DNA from: Fallopia convolvulus
Taxonomy: Eukaryota > Streptophyta > Magnoliopsida > Caryophyllales > Polygonaceae
Assembly: GCA_964016875.1 (NCBI GenBank)
Contig: OZ024721.1
Coordinates: 6,081,001 to 6,145,000 of the forward strand
Length of the DNA stretch: 64,000 bases
Direction of reading: 5' to 3'
Notes under the pieces: model-generated
Told to the model about the DNA's origin: nothing
The model's database searches: none
The model's input: only the letters and a program-made list of their open reading frames with translations
Shown here: piece after piece, positions 11,668 through 23,313 of the stretch
Layout: each line of letters opens with the position of its first letter
Position numbering within the stretch: the stretch's first letter is position 1
Translations under genes and position numbers: made by a program

Positions 11668-12705
11668 GAGCATGAGCATGCGCAATGATGAGGATGTGCA
11701 ATCCTCTCTCATGTTTCTCTCTCCTTCTCTCCTTTTGACACCTCATTTTCTCTATCATCCACATCATTTTTCACTTTTTCTTTCTTCTTTCTCTTCCTCT
11801 TTCTTTATTTCTCCTCCACAACAAAGGGTATCCCCTTTCACTTCCTCTTTCCTACTTTAAGATATATATTTACTACATATTTTATATCATTCAATATTTC
11901 TTACAAAGTTAGTCAATCAAATAAATTAATAATAAATTATATTTTCTTAAATAATTTGGATTTAAGATAATATAAACTAATTACTAATAAAAAAAATAAA
12001 CTTAATTAACATTAAGATAACTTCAAACAACATTATAAAGTGAAAAAAAATACAAAAAAAAAAATTGTTAAACATAAAAAAACATTGTTGACATAAAAAT
12101 TGGTTGGCTAAAATTTTGGGAAGATTGTTGAAATTGATTGGGAAGAATTTGTGGTAAGGTTTGGAAACAATTTGGGTTAATTGGCTTTGGTTGATTACCA
12201 AACATTTGTAGCATGACTTGAGCTTGATCCATATTAAATGTATTTGGATGATATTTGGTGTTTGAGTTATTTGATTTTTTATTGTGATTATCCATGAAAG
12301 GTAGTAGTAGTGGTGAAGGAGAGAAAGAAAAACTAAGATGAGTTTGTGAAAAATGAACAACAATATTAGACTCTATTTATAGATAATAAAAAATTATAAA
12401 AATTGATTAATTTATTTTATTTTAAAAAATATCAACATTAATTATTATTTTGTTGGAAATTTATTTAATGATATGTTGAAATGAAATAAATGAAGTTAGT
12501 TGAAAGTTGGGAATACATGTGTAAACATGTAAATGGGTGAAAGTCCCTCTTTGGGTACAAGGGCCAAAGCTTCCATTCCTCTATGGAAGGAGGATTACTC
12601 TCATTCCTCTTTGAAAGAGGACTCCTTTTTCAATTAATTTTTACGACAAAGAAGAGCTCCTCTTTGAAGAGAGAGAGAGTGCAAAGAGGAGGTTTGCACA
12701 TGCTT
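11668..12705. mobile_element. Harbinger-like deletion derivative (tentative)
   Basis: The left end 'gagcatgagcatgcgcaatg' and the right end, read in reverse, 'aagcatgtgcaaacctcctc' form an imperfect terminal inverted repeat of the GAGCATG(T)GCAA type seen in PIF/Harbinger MITEs. Both ends are followed by CT-rich 'cctctctct' wording. The interior encodes, on the minus strand, a short Gln/Asn-rich peptide like the N-terminus of Harbinger-associated ORF1 proteins. A clean 3-bp target duplication was not found, so the superfamily call is tentative. Confidence 0.45.
12068..12295 (-). pseudogene. Asn/Gln-rich N-terminal fragment, possibly Harbinger ORF1
   Basis: 75 codons on the minus strand, starting MDNHNKKSNNSNTKYHP, rich in Asn, Gln, Pro and Phe, then ending at a stop with no Myb-like or NAM-associated domain. 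Low-complexity starts of this kind are common in plant proteins annotated as glutathione S-transferase T3-like, which derive from Harbinger ORF1. Composition alone supports the call, so it is weak. Confidence 0.3.
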
Positions 12706-13470
12706 ATCTTTTGGGTCAAAATCAAATTAAAACCATGCATTGTTAAATGAGTGTTCCGTTTCGACTTTCACATACAATGTACTTGAACAAAAAACAATTT
12801 TATATATCCTGATTATTTTTTAGGGTTTAGGGTTTAGGGTTTAGGGTTTCTCTAACATCAATTGCAATAGTAAATCCATATATGTGTTAGGAATATGTTA
12901 TGCTGTTTTTTTTATGATAACAAATCTTATGGTTTAATGTATTGTTAAATGAGTGTTCAAGGAAAAGCAAAAGCATATGAAATTACATTTAAATAACTTT
13001 CGGTATCTAATCAAAAGCAACTAGGATTTCAGGATAATATGTATCATGATGTTTCCGTTTCGACTTTCACATACAGTGTACTTGAACAAAAAACAATTTT
13101 ATATATCCTGATTATTTTTTATCTCAGTTTTATACGGTTAGCAATATTCCAACACAAGATTAACAATTATAATGTAGATCAATTGAGAATCACAATCGAA
13201 TTCTGTTATAAGAAGATAGTTGAATGTGATTAAATTAAAGCCCAAAATATAGACCAAAACAAGTAAATGACATGTTAAAACATAAAAAGGATTAAAGTCC
13301 AACATATATGAAACTTTAAAGAAAAAGCCAGTTCCATTCTTCCAATCATACAACGTACACATGCACCTTTGATCTTTATCAAAGTGAAAAAGCAACAAAC
13401 GTATATACACCCATATTACATAAAAGCAGTATCCCATGACCTACGTACCTTTACATTATTATTACTTAGG
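12706..13470. repeat. Copy B of unclassified repeat
   Basis: Shares its whole length with 38304-39574 (copy C), except for a local rearrangement at 12742-12849 in this copy and a Helitron inserted in copy C. Shared landmarks include 'tatcttttgggtcaaaatc', 'ggaatatgtt', 'ttcggtatctaatcaa' and the common right edge 'ttattattacttaggg' (ends 13470 and 39574). After that edge the two flanks are unrelated, which suggests a family terminus. No coding sequence or recognisable terminal structure. Confidence 0.8.
12819..12849 (+). repeat. Interstitial telomeric repeat, (TTTAGGG)4 + TTT
   Basis: Four perfect plant telomere units (12819-12846). They sit at the right edge of a 75-base block that is itself a copy of sequence further right (about 12943-12957 joined to 13052-13115). 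Copy C lacks both the block and the telomeric units. Confidence 0.95.
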
Positions 13471-13719
13471 GTGGAAGAAATTAATCGATTTTTTTTAAAC
13501 ATAACTTTACAAACATCAAATAATTTTATATGAAACAAAGGGAAATGTTACGAGAAAGCAGATTGGAGATACCCACGATATAAAGAGGATTTGGGTGAAT
13601 GAAAAAGTTGCACCACAGTAGATATGTCAACACGTACATATATAGTATATTATAGGCTTTGTAATTGTATGCATGGGAAATGGGCAAATAAGATCAGTAA
13701 AGTTGAATGCTTCGGATTC
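13471..13719. other. 3' flank of PDLP gene
   Basis: AT-rich sequence between repeat B and the PDLP stop codon. It presumably contains the 3' untranslated region; no unambiguous polyadenylation signal is picked out. Confidence 0.4.
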
Positions 13720-15583
13720 TCATTTACCTGCAAAATTAAAGGGAACAAAATCTTATCAGTTTAATTGTAAAGTAAATACGCGTTTTTTTTAGCAATGTAG
13801 TGTGAATGAAATCAAGGAATCCGGCCTAGAGAATGTACGTATATAAAATTCTCGTATATTCACTGAATAATGAGGAGTCATATATACCTTATGTCAGGCT
13901 TTTGGTGACCTAAAGTCTAGATTTTTCGATCAAAATGCATCAATTCTAGTTAGTCATTTAAAAAAAAAAATAATATTAACCGTCAATGCATATACGTATA
14001 ATAATTCAAGTAGCTTCTTTCTAATTCTTTCAATTATACAAGTACTATCCTTCAGCCTAAAATTTAAAACTTTTATTTGTATAGACTTTTCACGTAATTT
14101 AACGGGAATTGGTAAAATGTAGCAAGTGTATATATGACTTACTGCTTCCAGCAAACGTTCTGCAAACGAAGGTGAAGAATAGGACGAGAATCACAACTCC
14201 TGCCAGTAACCCAACCACAAATGCAAATGTTTTCACACGCATGCTTTTAGCGAATCCTGCACATTCAATTCAATATATGTACACATATTACATGCATATA
14301 TATTGTAACAACATGTACATTATTGTTGATAATAATAACTTATCCCACATATGAAATCTAAAAAAATTGAGCCTAGTATATACATTGTTCTAAAAATCTC
14401 TTCTAGGTTCCGTCTAGGCCCCGCCTAGGCGCTGGAAGGTCCCAACCCGTCTAGCCTTCCAGTCCGTCTGGACGCCCGTCTAAGACCTCCTAAACAACCA
14501 TTCATGCTGTCTAGGCGCAAGGCGGTCCCTCTTCGGCCAGAGTCCGCATAGCGTTGCTGCGTTTTTTAATTAGAACATTAAGTATATATAAAATCAAGAG
14601 TTATTCTTCCTATTTTCAGTTGGTTTTAGCATGAAACACCATAAGCTTATATACTGGACCCATATCACATATGTGCACGTATCCGACACGTCTCCAGTCT
14701 ACCTAGCTAGTACCTACCTACTAGTATCCCACGTACTTTCTATCTATTATTCATAATTACGGACTAATAAATGTCTTTCATTATTATTACTTTTAGTAAA
14801 TAAGCTAGTGATAGATGCCAATTGAGCAAAATTACCTCCACTACCGGAGTTGGAATAACCACCAGAAGAACCACCAACACTAAACCTCGCATAACACTTG
14901 CCCAAGAACATATCTCCAAACCCAGCCGTCCCACACTGACTCTTGATCAAGTTCACCGCCTCTCCAACACAATCCTGACACTGGCCCACGCTAAGGTCGC
15001 CCACACACTGGGCCACGCCCCTCACATCCTTCGAGCCCGCCACCCTATACGCCCCGTAACTCGCCCCCTTCACGAGCCCGCCCAGAACCGCGTCCCGGGC
15101 CGCCACCTCCGCCCCGTCATACCCGACCGTCGACCCGAACTTCTTGTACACCACCGTCTTGTCCTCGACCCCGATGAAGGCGGCGTTGTCGTACTTGGCG
15201 TAGCAGCCTTGGAGCTGTATGACGGCGCCCGAGGAGGAGGGGCACATGGCGCCCATGTGGGCCGTGGAGCGGGCCACGCACGAGGCGCAGTCGGGCATCG
15301 AGAGGTCGCCCCGGCATTGGTAGAGGCCGTGGACGACGTCGCTTTGGGAAGGGGACATGATGGTGAAGTGGTTGTAGGGGGAGTAGGTGGCTGAGTTGAC
15401 TAGGGAGGTGAGGAGCGAGTTGAGGTTCGAGGAGAAGGGCGAGTTGGGCGCGTAGCGGCTTGGGGAGCAGCCGCCGTAGATGAAGGACTCGAGCGGCGGT
15501 GTGTTGTTCGAGGCGGCGAGAGGGATGAGGATGAAGAAGATGGAGGAGATGATAGAGAGGTTGAGATTGTATGAGTTGGTCAT
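13720..15583 (-). CDS. PDLP: Plasmodesmata-located protein (two DUF26 domains, one TM segment)
   Basis: Three exons on the minus strand: 15583-14836, 14256-14143 and 13727-13720, giving 289 residues. All introns are GT-AG (donors gtaatt and gtaagt; acceptors tgcag). Residues 1 to about 25 are a signal peptide. Two DUF26/Gnk2-type domains follow, each with the C-x8-C-x2-C signature (CRGDLSMPDCASC and CVGDLSVGQCQDC). After a Ser/Gly-rich linker, exon 2 encodes the membrane helix (FAFVVGLLAGVVILVLFFTF) and a short cytosolic tail; exon 3 supplies only the last two residues and TGA. Length and order fit PDLPs, type I membrane proteins at plasmodesmata that help control callose and cell-to-cell traffic. 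Reading exon 1 through the intron would lose the helix and give a false secreted form. A cysteine-rich repeat secretory protein is the alternative, but the helix argues against it. Exon 1 is markedly GC-richer than its surroundings. Confidence 0.9.
14386..14577. mobile_element. MITE-like repeat in PDLP intron 1
   Basis: Bounded by tgttctaaaa and ttagaaca, with a GC-rich core of 'cgtctaggc', 'gcctaggcgc' and 'aggcggtccct' words. A sister copy lies at 41692-41848 with the same ends and core. The ends are inverted repeats of about 10 bases; a target duplication is not evident. It lies wholly within intron 1 (14257-14835). Confidence 0.6.
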
Positions 15584-15636
15584 TTTTAGTGAGTGTGTTT
15601 GTTTGGTGGTTTGTGTTTGAGAGGGATGTTCTAGTA

Positions 15637-15647
15637 CTATATATATG
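15637..15647 (-). promoter_or_regulatory. Candidate TATA box of the PDLP gene
   Basis: On the minus strand 'catatatatag' lies 54-64 bases upstream of the ATG at 15583. This spacing leaves about 25-30 bases to a start site and a short leader rich in CA. The position fits a plant core promoter; start-site data would be needed to confirm. Confidence 0.5.
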
Positions 15648-16742
15648 TAGAGTGAAAATTAAAGGTGAAATGAAGTTGAGAGGAATAAGCAATTCGTTGA
15701 TGTAAGTTATTGGTAATGTTAAAGGGGCTTTTTGGTAGGGCATTTGTAAAGGAGCTAGCTTAGCTAGGCAGGATTCGCATTATATATATGGGGTCCATTC
15801 TCCACTTTGCATGTATATTTTGTTACTATTTGCAAGAGCACGAGTTTTGCAAACGTAAGCATAAAGTAACTAATTTTTAACCTAGAAATTTGTCTGTAAT
15901 ACATTAATTATTTGGGGTATATACATACAAGGGACAATTAAGTGAGAACAATTCTCTAGACCAGAATAATTCCCGCCCACTCGACTGTATTTACGGTTTA
16001 CTTTTTTTTTTGATAGAATGTAATTACTTTTTAATTACTACGTACCCAATTTAGCATAGTTCGTTTGGAAAAAGATTGAGACGACTTTATCTACTTTTGT
16101 GGTACCATTGTTTGTTTTCTTCCTCACCGTTATTCTTCATTTCCTTTTTAACTTTAGTTTTGTTTTTGGTCGGAGCTTTTTCTTAAAACAAAAACTTTGG
16201 TTGCTAATAAATTAATTAGATATAGAATTCCCTCACACACACACAAAAATTAGTTGTAGGGTTGCCTTTTAATCTGCTTTTGCATAATAGTTTGCTTTCT
16301 CTTTGGGGTTAATTATTGAACGGTATTTCTTCTTTATTTCAGCGAAGCAAACTCATATACTTAATTTTCATGAAAAGGACAAGAGACACCGTTCATGAAC
16401 AGTGTCCATCGCACTACTTCTTGCAATCCTCACAGTCCACAGCTAGTGTTCAACTTATATAATTCCGGCTTTCCCTCTAAAGCAAGGAAAAAAAAGCCCA
16501 TCTTGATTAATTCCACTAGTTTACTATGGTGACATTTATTTTCATTATATTTACTTTCAAGTTTTAATCATTGATTAATGATAACTTCCTCCGGAGAGAA
16601 AATACCAACCATTTAGGGTCCGTTTAGTATCACCAAAAGTAATGTATTAAATTACGGAGTATATTATTTTCTATTTAATTTTAAATTTATTATAAGATAA
16701 TAAATTTAATATATTATATTGAGAATTCAAACTGACCGGCCA
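15648..16742. other. Upstream region of the PDLP gene, no gene seen
   Basis: Intergenic sequence holding the presumed PDLP promoter, ended by the Helitron at 16743. No reading frame or repeat is recognised apart from a short (CA)n run near 16230. Confidence 0.5.
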
Positions 16743-17768
16743 TCTTTGTATATATATAAAAGATGCAAGGAATAAGGTCACCACGTTGCGCCACCTAGGA
16801 TTTTCCTATTGTCGTTCTCACATTAAGCCACCTAGGATTTTGCCACATAGGATTTTTTATTTTAGAAATTTATATATGTTGATATTATTTTAGGATAATA
16901 TAGAAATAGGATAAATTAATCTAGAAAAGATCTTATCTAAAATAAAGATGTTATCTATTGTTAAATCTTAAATATTAATGTTAAATATTTGATATGATAA
17001 TTTATTTAACTTAAAAAGATATATCTAAAATAAAATAAACTATAAAAGCATTAAATATTTGGCCCCACCCTTTTTTAAAAAATTAGTTTTTATCTATATT
17101 AATTTATCTTTTTCAATTAACTTCCTTTATATTTATTTATGTGAAATAAAAATTATAATTCGAATTTAATTAAAAATAAATAAAATTATTTTATCTTTAT
17201 CTTTTCATCTATATATGTAAAAGATTTATCTTAAATCAAAATTTGATAAAAAAAATTTTCAATATCTAGGTAATTACTTGCCCAAATTGAATTTTGATAA
17301 AAAATACATTATCTTTTCATTAATTTCCTTTTTGACCTATTCATGTAAATATAGAAGATTTTTTATCTTTAAAAAATTCAATCTTTACTCCTATTTTTTT
17401 ATATTTTTTTATTTATTATCTTTTTATTTAAAGTATTTTAAATAATTGAATTTGATTAAAAAATTATAAGAATTTACATTATTTTTCTTTTCTTATCTAT
17501 TTTAACTTTAAAAAATTGAATTATTCTTTTTAAAATAATTTTATTCATATGTTTTCATAAATAAATTATCATTAAGCCATCAAAGTCATATTGGGCTCAC
17601 CTTATTGATTTTGGCTCCATCTCACATTTTAACAATTTTAAAATTTTATGTAAACTTTTCCTAATATATATATTATTTTTATTTTTTTTACTAAATTAAA
17701 ATCACATTCAATAAATAAATTAAAAATTAAATCTATGTAGTCGTGTAGGGCACGACGGGTATAACTAG
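16743..17768 (+). mobile_element. Non-autonomous Helitron, 1026 bp
   Basis: Starts TCTTTGTATATATATAAAAG after A (16742). Ends with hairpin gtcgtg/cacgac (17740-17756) and CTAG (17765-17768) before T (17769). Same family as 5529-7060. Its insertion site is exactly the A|TC junction of another Helitron-like 5' end (17769), so two elements lie head to tail with no base between them. Confidence 0.82.
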
Positions 17769-18706
17769 TCTATTACTAATAACTAAAGCCGGAACAATTT
17801 CTGCCACCACATTGCGCCACATCACCCCTTTATTAAAATAACAATTTTAAATAGTTAATTATGCAAAAAAAGTTATCTCCAACTAAACATAAAGATAAAA
17901 TAATATTTGTAAAAATTTATCCCCAAATAAACATAAAGATAAAATAATATTAGTAGATTTGACCAAAATAGATAAAAAAAAATACATTATATTTATTATA
18001 TTTGTAAAAGATATATTAAAAAAATATAAGAAAAAAATATGTACACATGATCACATATATATCCTTGAAATAAAAACAATTGTATCTATCTATAACTATA
18101 TATTAAAGTTGTAACTTTTCTAGCCACCACATTAATTCTAGCCCCACCTTATATTAAAAAAAAATTATTTATATTATTTTTTCCAATTAAATTTCTTTCA
18201 ATTTATTCATGTGGAAAAAATTAATTTGAAATTTTACTAAAAAAACGAAAATTATTTATCTTTATATTTTTATCTATTTATAAAAAATATTTATCTTAAA
18301 TCAAATTTTGATAAAAAGGTAAAAATTTCAAATATCTATATAATTACTTGCCTAAATTAAATTTTTATAAGAAAATTATATTATATTTTCCTTAATTTCC
18401 TTTTTGGATTTTTATATAAATATAGAAGATTTTTTATCTTTAAAAAATCTATTTTTTTTTCTTTTCTTATTAACTATCTTTTTAAATTTTTATTGAAAAG
18501 ATTTTTAAAGAATTGAATTTGAGTAATTTTTATTTTCTCTTTATGTTTATTTGGAGATAAATTTTTACAAATACTATTTTATCTTTATGTTTACTTAGAG
18601 ATAACTTTTTTGCATAATTAACTATAAAAAACTATTATTTTAACAAAGGAGTGATGTGGCGCAATATGGTGGCAGAAATTGCTTCGATTTAGTTATTAGT
18701 AATAGA
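17769..18706. repeat. Inverted repeat with ~180-bp arms and Helitron-like tips
   Basis: The left arm 17769-17951 and the right arm 18526-18706 are inverted copies at roughly 85-90% identity. Both start, read inward, TCTATTACTAATAACTAAA, then share 'atttctgccacca', 'ttgcgccacatcac' and 'aaacataaagata' phrases. Each tip resembles a Helitron 5' terminus. The interior includes another Helitron 5' end at 18089. Either two related elements inserted in opposite orientation, or it is one fold-back element. Confidence 0.75.
18089..18525 (+). mobile_element. Helitron 5'-end remnant
   Basis: TCTATAACTATATATTAAAG at 18089 after A, followed by 'cttttctagccaccacatta', as at 4255 and 18952. No matching CTAG hairpin end precedes the right arm of the inverted repeat, so this copy is truncated or its 3' end is unrecognisable. 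Confidence 0.45.
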
Positions 18707-18951
18707 AGATTGGATAAATTTTTATCTCTACTCATTATTTTTATCTTTATGCATGTTCATTATATTATAATATTTAATTATCTTCTATTCATATAGTATA
18801 GATAAAATACAATGTATAATAATTTATATATTTATTTCAATTTATTATGAGATTGGATTAATTTTTATCTATATCCATTATTTTTATCTTTGTTCATGTA
18901 ATATTTAATTATCTTCTATCCATACAATATAGATAAAATATACTGCATTTA

Positions 18952-21172
18952 TCTATAACTATATATTAAAGTTAAACCTTTTCGAGCCACCACATTAAAT
19001 TTGGCCCACCAATTAAATTCCTTTTTATCTATCTATAATTTATATATTAATTTTTGTTTTCCAATTAAATTCCTTTTTATCTATTTATATGAAAATAAAT
19101 TGAAATTCGAATTTTTAAAAAAATAATAAAAATTATTTTATCTTTTAAAGTCACCACATTGAATATGGACACATATTATATTTAAAAATAATAATTTTTT
19201 ATTTATATTTTCATTTAAATTCTTTTCTATCTATTTATATTAAAAAATGTTTAATTCGAAATTTGAATAAAAAATAAAAATTATTTTATCTTTATCATTT
19301 TATTTATTTATGTAAAAGATTTATCTTAAATCGAATTTTGATAATAAAAAATAAAAAATTTCATGATCTAGATAATTACTTGCCTAGATTGAATTTGGAT
19401 AACAAAATTACAATATGTTTTCCTTAATTTTCTTTTTTTATTCATGTAAATATAGAAGATTTGTTATCTTTACAAAATTCAAACTTCATTCATATTATTT
19501 TATCTTTTCTTATTAATTATCTTTTTAAATAAAATTTTGGTTTGCTATAAATAAGAATGATAACTTTTTAAATTTTCAACCATAAATATGTTGAGTTTTA
19601 TATATTAGTTTTCTATCTATAAATATGAAAGTTAAATGTAATATTGTCATTAAATTTAAATGTCTTAGTCACCATATTGGTAGTTACGAAATTGTTTATA
19701 TTAATATTTTATCCATAATTATCACGACCTTTTCAAATAATATGAACCGTAATAAATAAAAATCATTGACCTATTAATCTTAAATCGGTTAATCACTATC
19801 CATATATATGACACATAAAAAATACTAACTTAATCTATTAGAGTAAAACATATTTTTATCAATAAATGTGATAAATATAAAAAAATTATATATTTCTCCT
19901 ATTTGGAAGTATATTTTAATTATAAATTTTTAATATTTACTTCTTATCCATAAGTATGAAAATATAAAATATTGATTTAATATCCCAAATACCCTTTTTT
20001 AATTAAAAACCCCATTTAAATTAATTTTAGTATCTCTAAATGAAATAGATAACTTTTATATCTATGAGTATGATGTATGGACCATATTTTAAATTGTGAA
20101 TTTTCAATATTAGATTTTATTATTTTTTTATATTAACTTTCAATTCAAAAGTATAATAAGTTTTTTAATTAGTATGATACATTTTCAATCATATATTTTA
20201 TATTAATTTTTAGATGTTTATATTAATTTTATTATTTATAAGCATGATAACGACTTTAATTACCATATTTTTCATAGTAATTTTGGATTTTTCAATATTA
20301 ACTTTCTACAAATAGAATGATAACTTTTAAAATTTCCATCTATAAATCTGCAATGTTTTATATATTAATCTTTTATCTATAAATATGATAGTTAAATGCA
20401 ATATTGTCATCAAATTTTAATGTCTCAATCACCATATTTTAGTTACTATTTTTTTTATAATAATATTTCTATCCATAACTTTGACAATTTTTTAATTAAT
20501 ATGGACCATGTTTTTAATTGTAGATTTTATATTAAATTTTAGATTTTCTTATATTAATTTTTTGATCAGAAGTATGATGACTTTTTAAATTCTATCCATA
20601 AATATATTGATTTTTTATACTAATTTTCTATTAATAAGTATGACAATTTTTTAATTAATTCAGTATGGATATGTTGTGTCTTACAATGTATTAAATTTCT
20701 ATTCATATGCTAATTTTTTATATTACGGATTCGTACATAAATAAATAAAAAATTATTGATCTCTTATTGTTAAACCAATTAATCGGGTCAGTTAAATTGA
20801 GTTTAGGTTTAGACATTTCGGGTTCGAGTTGAGTACGGATTCATTTTGTTAAAATTTATGGATTAATTAAGTCAATTCATCGCGGTTTTTGTGCGTGTTC
20901 GAGTAAACCCTACGAGTTAAGAACATCAACTTTTTTATAATTATTACATAAATGTTAAAAATAACATTTTTTAAAATAAAATAATATTGGTATACATTTT
21001 AATAATAAAATATATTATTATAATTAAAATAATTACATGTTTAATATTTTATTTAATTATTTATACTATTATTTATTATTATATAAATTATAATACCTAT
21101 ATCATATTTAAATTAAAATCTTACAATTTTTATTTAAAAAAATTCCCGAGTAAGGCCCGGGTCATCAACTAG
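18952..21172 (+). mobile_element. Helitron, 2221 bp, AT-rich, non-coding
   Basis: Starts TCTATAACTATATATTAAAG after A (18951). Ends CTAG (21169-21172) before T, preceded by a short GC hairpin (cccg 21145-21148 with cggg 21158-21161) and 'tcatcaactag'. The body is highly AT-rich with repeated 'tatattaattttttatc' and 'ataagtatgataa' phrases and no helicase. The ends belong to a coherent Helitron style, but whether one element spans the whole interval is inferred. Confidence 0.55.
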
Positions 21173-21868
21173 TTAAGATCTAAAAATAAACCAAACACAA
21201 GAACAAAATTGTATTTTCTAACCAAGGAATTGGTATATACTATAATATATTATGAGCTAGCGTTTGGAATAAGGGGTATTGGGTTAGAGAATGAAAATCT
21301 AATACGCATTATTTGTTCTGCCAATTTTAGGATTTGAAACCAACACCTCAAACTCGTACGATATCGGGTTCTCATACCTTTCAAATTGTCCGGGTACGAA
21401 ATTTGGAGTGAAAGGTCGCCATTTTAATAAGCTTTTGGATTCATCTTCTTCATTTAAGCAAATTTTAAAGGCTTTAATTTTGGTCTTCATATTTGGACTC
21501 ACTTCGGATCATCACCATTTTCTTCTTCTCAAATATTATTCACCATTGGAACTCACCCGAACGTAAAAGTGTACGTAGGAATATGCCAAAAGAAGATGTT
21601 GCATGAGAGCCAAAAGAGAAGATGATGGAAGCTCCTTCCAAGCTCAAGTTTCAAACGAAGACGACAACAAAAACGATAATAACTACCCAATGTATCCAAT
21701 CAAAGCAGGGTTTGGGGTTCGAGATGTATGCACCCAAACCCTCAAGCAAGTCGATTGAAGTTTGTTTGTGAGAGGGAATAAGTATGTTCATGATAGCGAC
21801 CATCTATGTTTGTTATCGCATAAAATATAATCGGAAGCCCTTGCTTTTGTAAATGTTGGGAGATATCA
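21173..21868. other. Unassigned, no gene seen
   Basis: Moderately AT-rich. A 67-codon minus-strand frame (21299-21502) has no recognisable motif and no neighbours supporting it. Confidence 0.4.
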
Positions 21869-22722
21869 TGTTGGAACAATGGTTGTTCCATGGTTTCTCT
21901 TAGTTTTGATAATAACAAACTTAATTAATATAACTTGCTTCTACATGTAAGTGTTTCAGGAAAACAGGTACATAGTCACGAGTGACGGAACATCGTGAGG
22001 AACGATGGAGGGAACGAGTGACAGATTTAGGAAGCGCGTCTCAGAAGGAACGCAGTTTTCTATTAATGGCAAGTTACCAGATCTTCTGCGAGCAATCTTC
22101 TGAGAAGATACGACAGTTGTAGGCGGTTGCTTGAGGAGATCAAAGGAAGGATAAGATCAAACTTAACACGATCTTATCTAAAGAAATCCGAGATCATTCG
22201 ATTTTGGCAAGAATCGGCATGGTTGAGGATCCAAATCACAAACAATACTTTCTCCTTATTGTGTGGGATTTGTTAAGTGGAAAATCTGCGTAATTAGGCA
22301 AGAATTACGTATGAGATCAGACTTGACATTTCTTATAAATAGCTAGGTTATAGCTAGGGTTTAAGTGTGTCCAGTTGTAGACGTCGAACTTGGAGAGAGA
22401 GCTTTTCAAGAATACGAGTGTGTGACTTTTTTCGGTGAAGAATCCACAAGTAAGTCAGTAGTTTACTTTCTTTTAGGTTTACGTTTAGGGTTGTAGAAGT
22501 CTAGTTGGTTGAACTTCAGTTGGTGTCGTAGTTGCCAGAGAACTTTGGTTGGTGCCTTAGTTACTATAGAACTTGACTTGCCTTGTAATCGTTGAAACTT
22601 AATATAAGTATTCTATTGAAAATCCTTAGAGGTTTTTTCTTTCTATGACTTGGTGGTCGGACAAAATGTTTTCCTCTCTAAATTCTGTTTTCTTATTGTT
22701 TATTTCTGCTGCCCAGGGAACA
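21869..22722 (+). mobile_element. SIRE/Maximus-like copia LTR remnant (tentative)
   Basis: Begins TGTTGGAACAATGG and contains 'ttttgataataacaaactta' and 'agtgtttcagg', wording typical of SIRE-type Ty1/copia LTRs. A leader-like region (22330-22450) and the tail 'tttctgctgcccaggg' parallel the ending near 26805. No target duplication or PBS was identified. Confidence 0.4.
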
Positions 22723-22747
22723 TTACTAGTTCCTCTCTAAATTCTGT

Positions 22748-22915
22748 CGCAGTCTCTGGTGCAGCGCCACGGGGTTCGCCCCTGCGGGCGCGGGCATAGC
22801 TGCAGCCTCTGGTGCGGCGCCACAGGGTTAGCCCCTGGCGTGCGCGGGCTTAGCCGTAGTCTCTGGTGCGTTGCACCACGGGGTTCTCTCCTGGGGTGCG
22901 CGGTCTCGGGCAAGA
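22748..22915 (+). repeat. GC-rich tandem repeat, ~55-bp unit, 3 copies
   Basis: Three diverged units, each starting 'gyagyctctggtgc' and containing 'ccacggggttc' and 'gcgcgg'. Units carry small dyads such as ggtgcgttgcacc. It is the first of three adjoining, unrelated arrays. Confidence 0.75.
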
Positions 22916-22984
22916 ATATTTTAGTTTGAATGCGCGGAACCGCCGAGCTTTCCGCTCGGGGTTGCCATCGAACCTCGTTATGCG

Positions 22985-23313
22985 CCAATTCCACCCCTCG
23001 CTTCCTGCTTGGGGTTGGAGACTCTCGAATTAAGTGCGCTATTCCACCCCTCGCTTCTAGCTTGGGGTTGGAGACTCTCGGTTCTAAGTGCGCTAATCCA
23101 CCCCTCACTTCCCGCTTGGGGTTGGAGACTCTCGGTTCTAAGTGCGCACTCTCGGTCCTAAGTGCGCTAATCCACCCCTCGCTTCCCGCTTGGGGTTGGA
23201 AACTCTGGGTTCTAAGTGCGCTAATCCACCCCTCGCTTCCCGCTTGGGGTTGGAAACTCTCTATTCTAAATGCGCGAATCCTCCCCTCGCTTCCCGCTTG
23301 GGGTTGGAGACTC
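22985..23313 (+). repeat. ~54-bp tandem repeat, 6 copies
   Basis: Units contain 'ccacccctcgcttcccgctt', 'ggggttggagactctc' and 'taagtgcgctaat', beginning near 22991, 23045, 23099, 23174, 23228 and 23283, with one extra half-unit near 23140. Long open frames on both strands across this array arise from the periodicity. Confidence 0.85.

Noticed and set aside
14822..15394. 190-codon plus-strand open frame (and a 208-codon minus-strand frame at 15117-15743) overlapping the PDLP exon
   Set aside because: Both are shadows of GC-rich exon 1 in other frames; the DUF26 cysteine pattern and signal peptide exist only in the PDLP frame.
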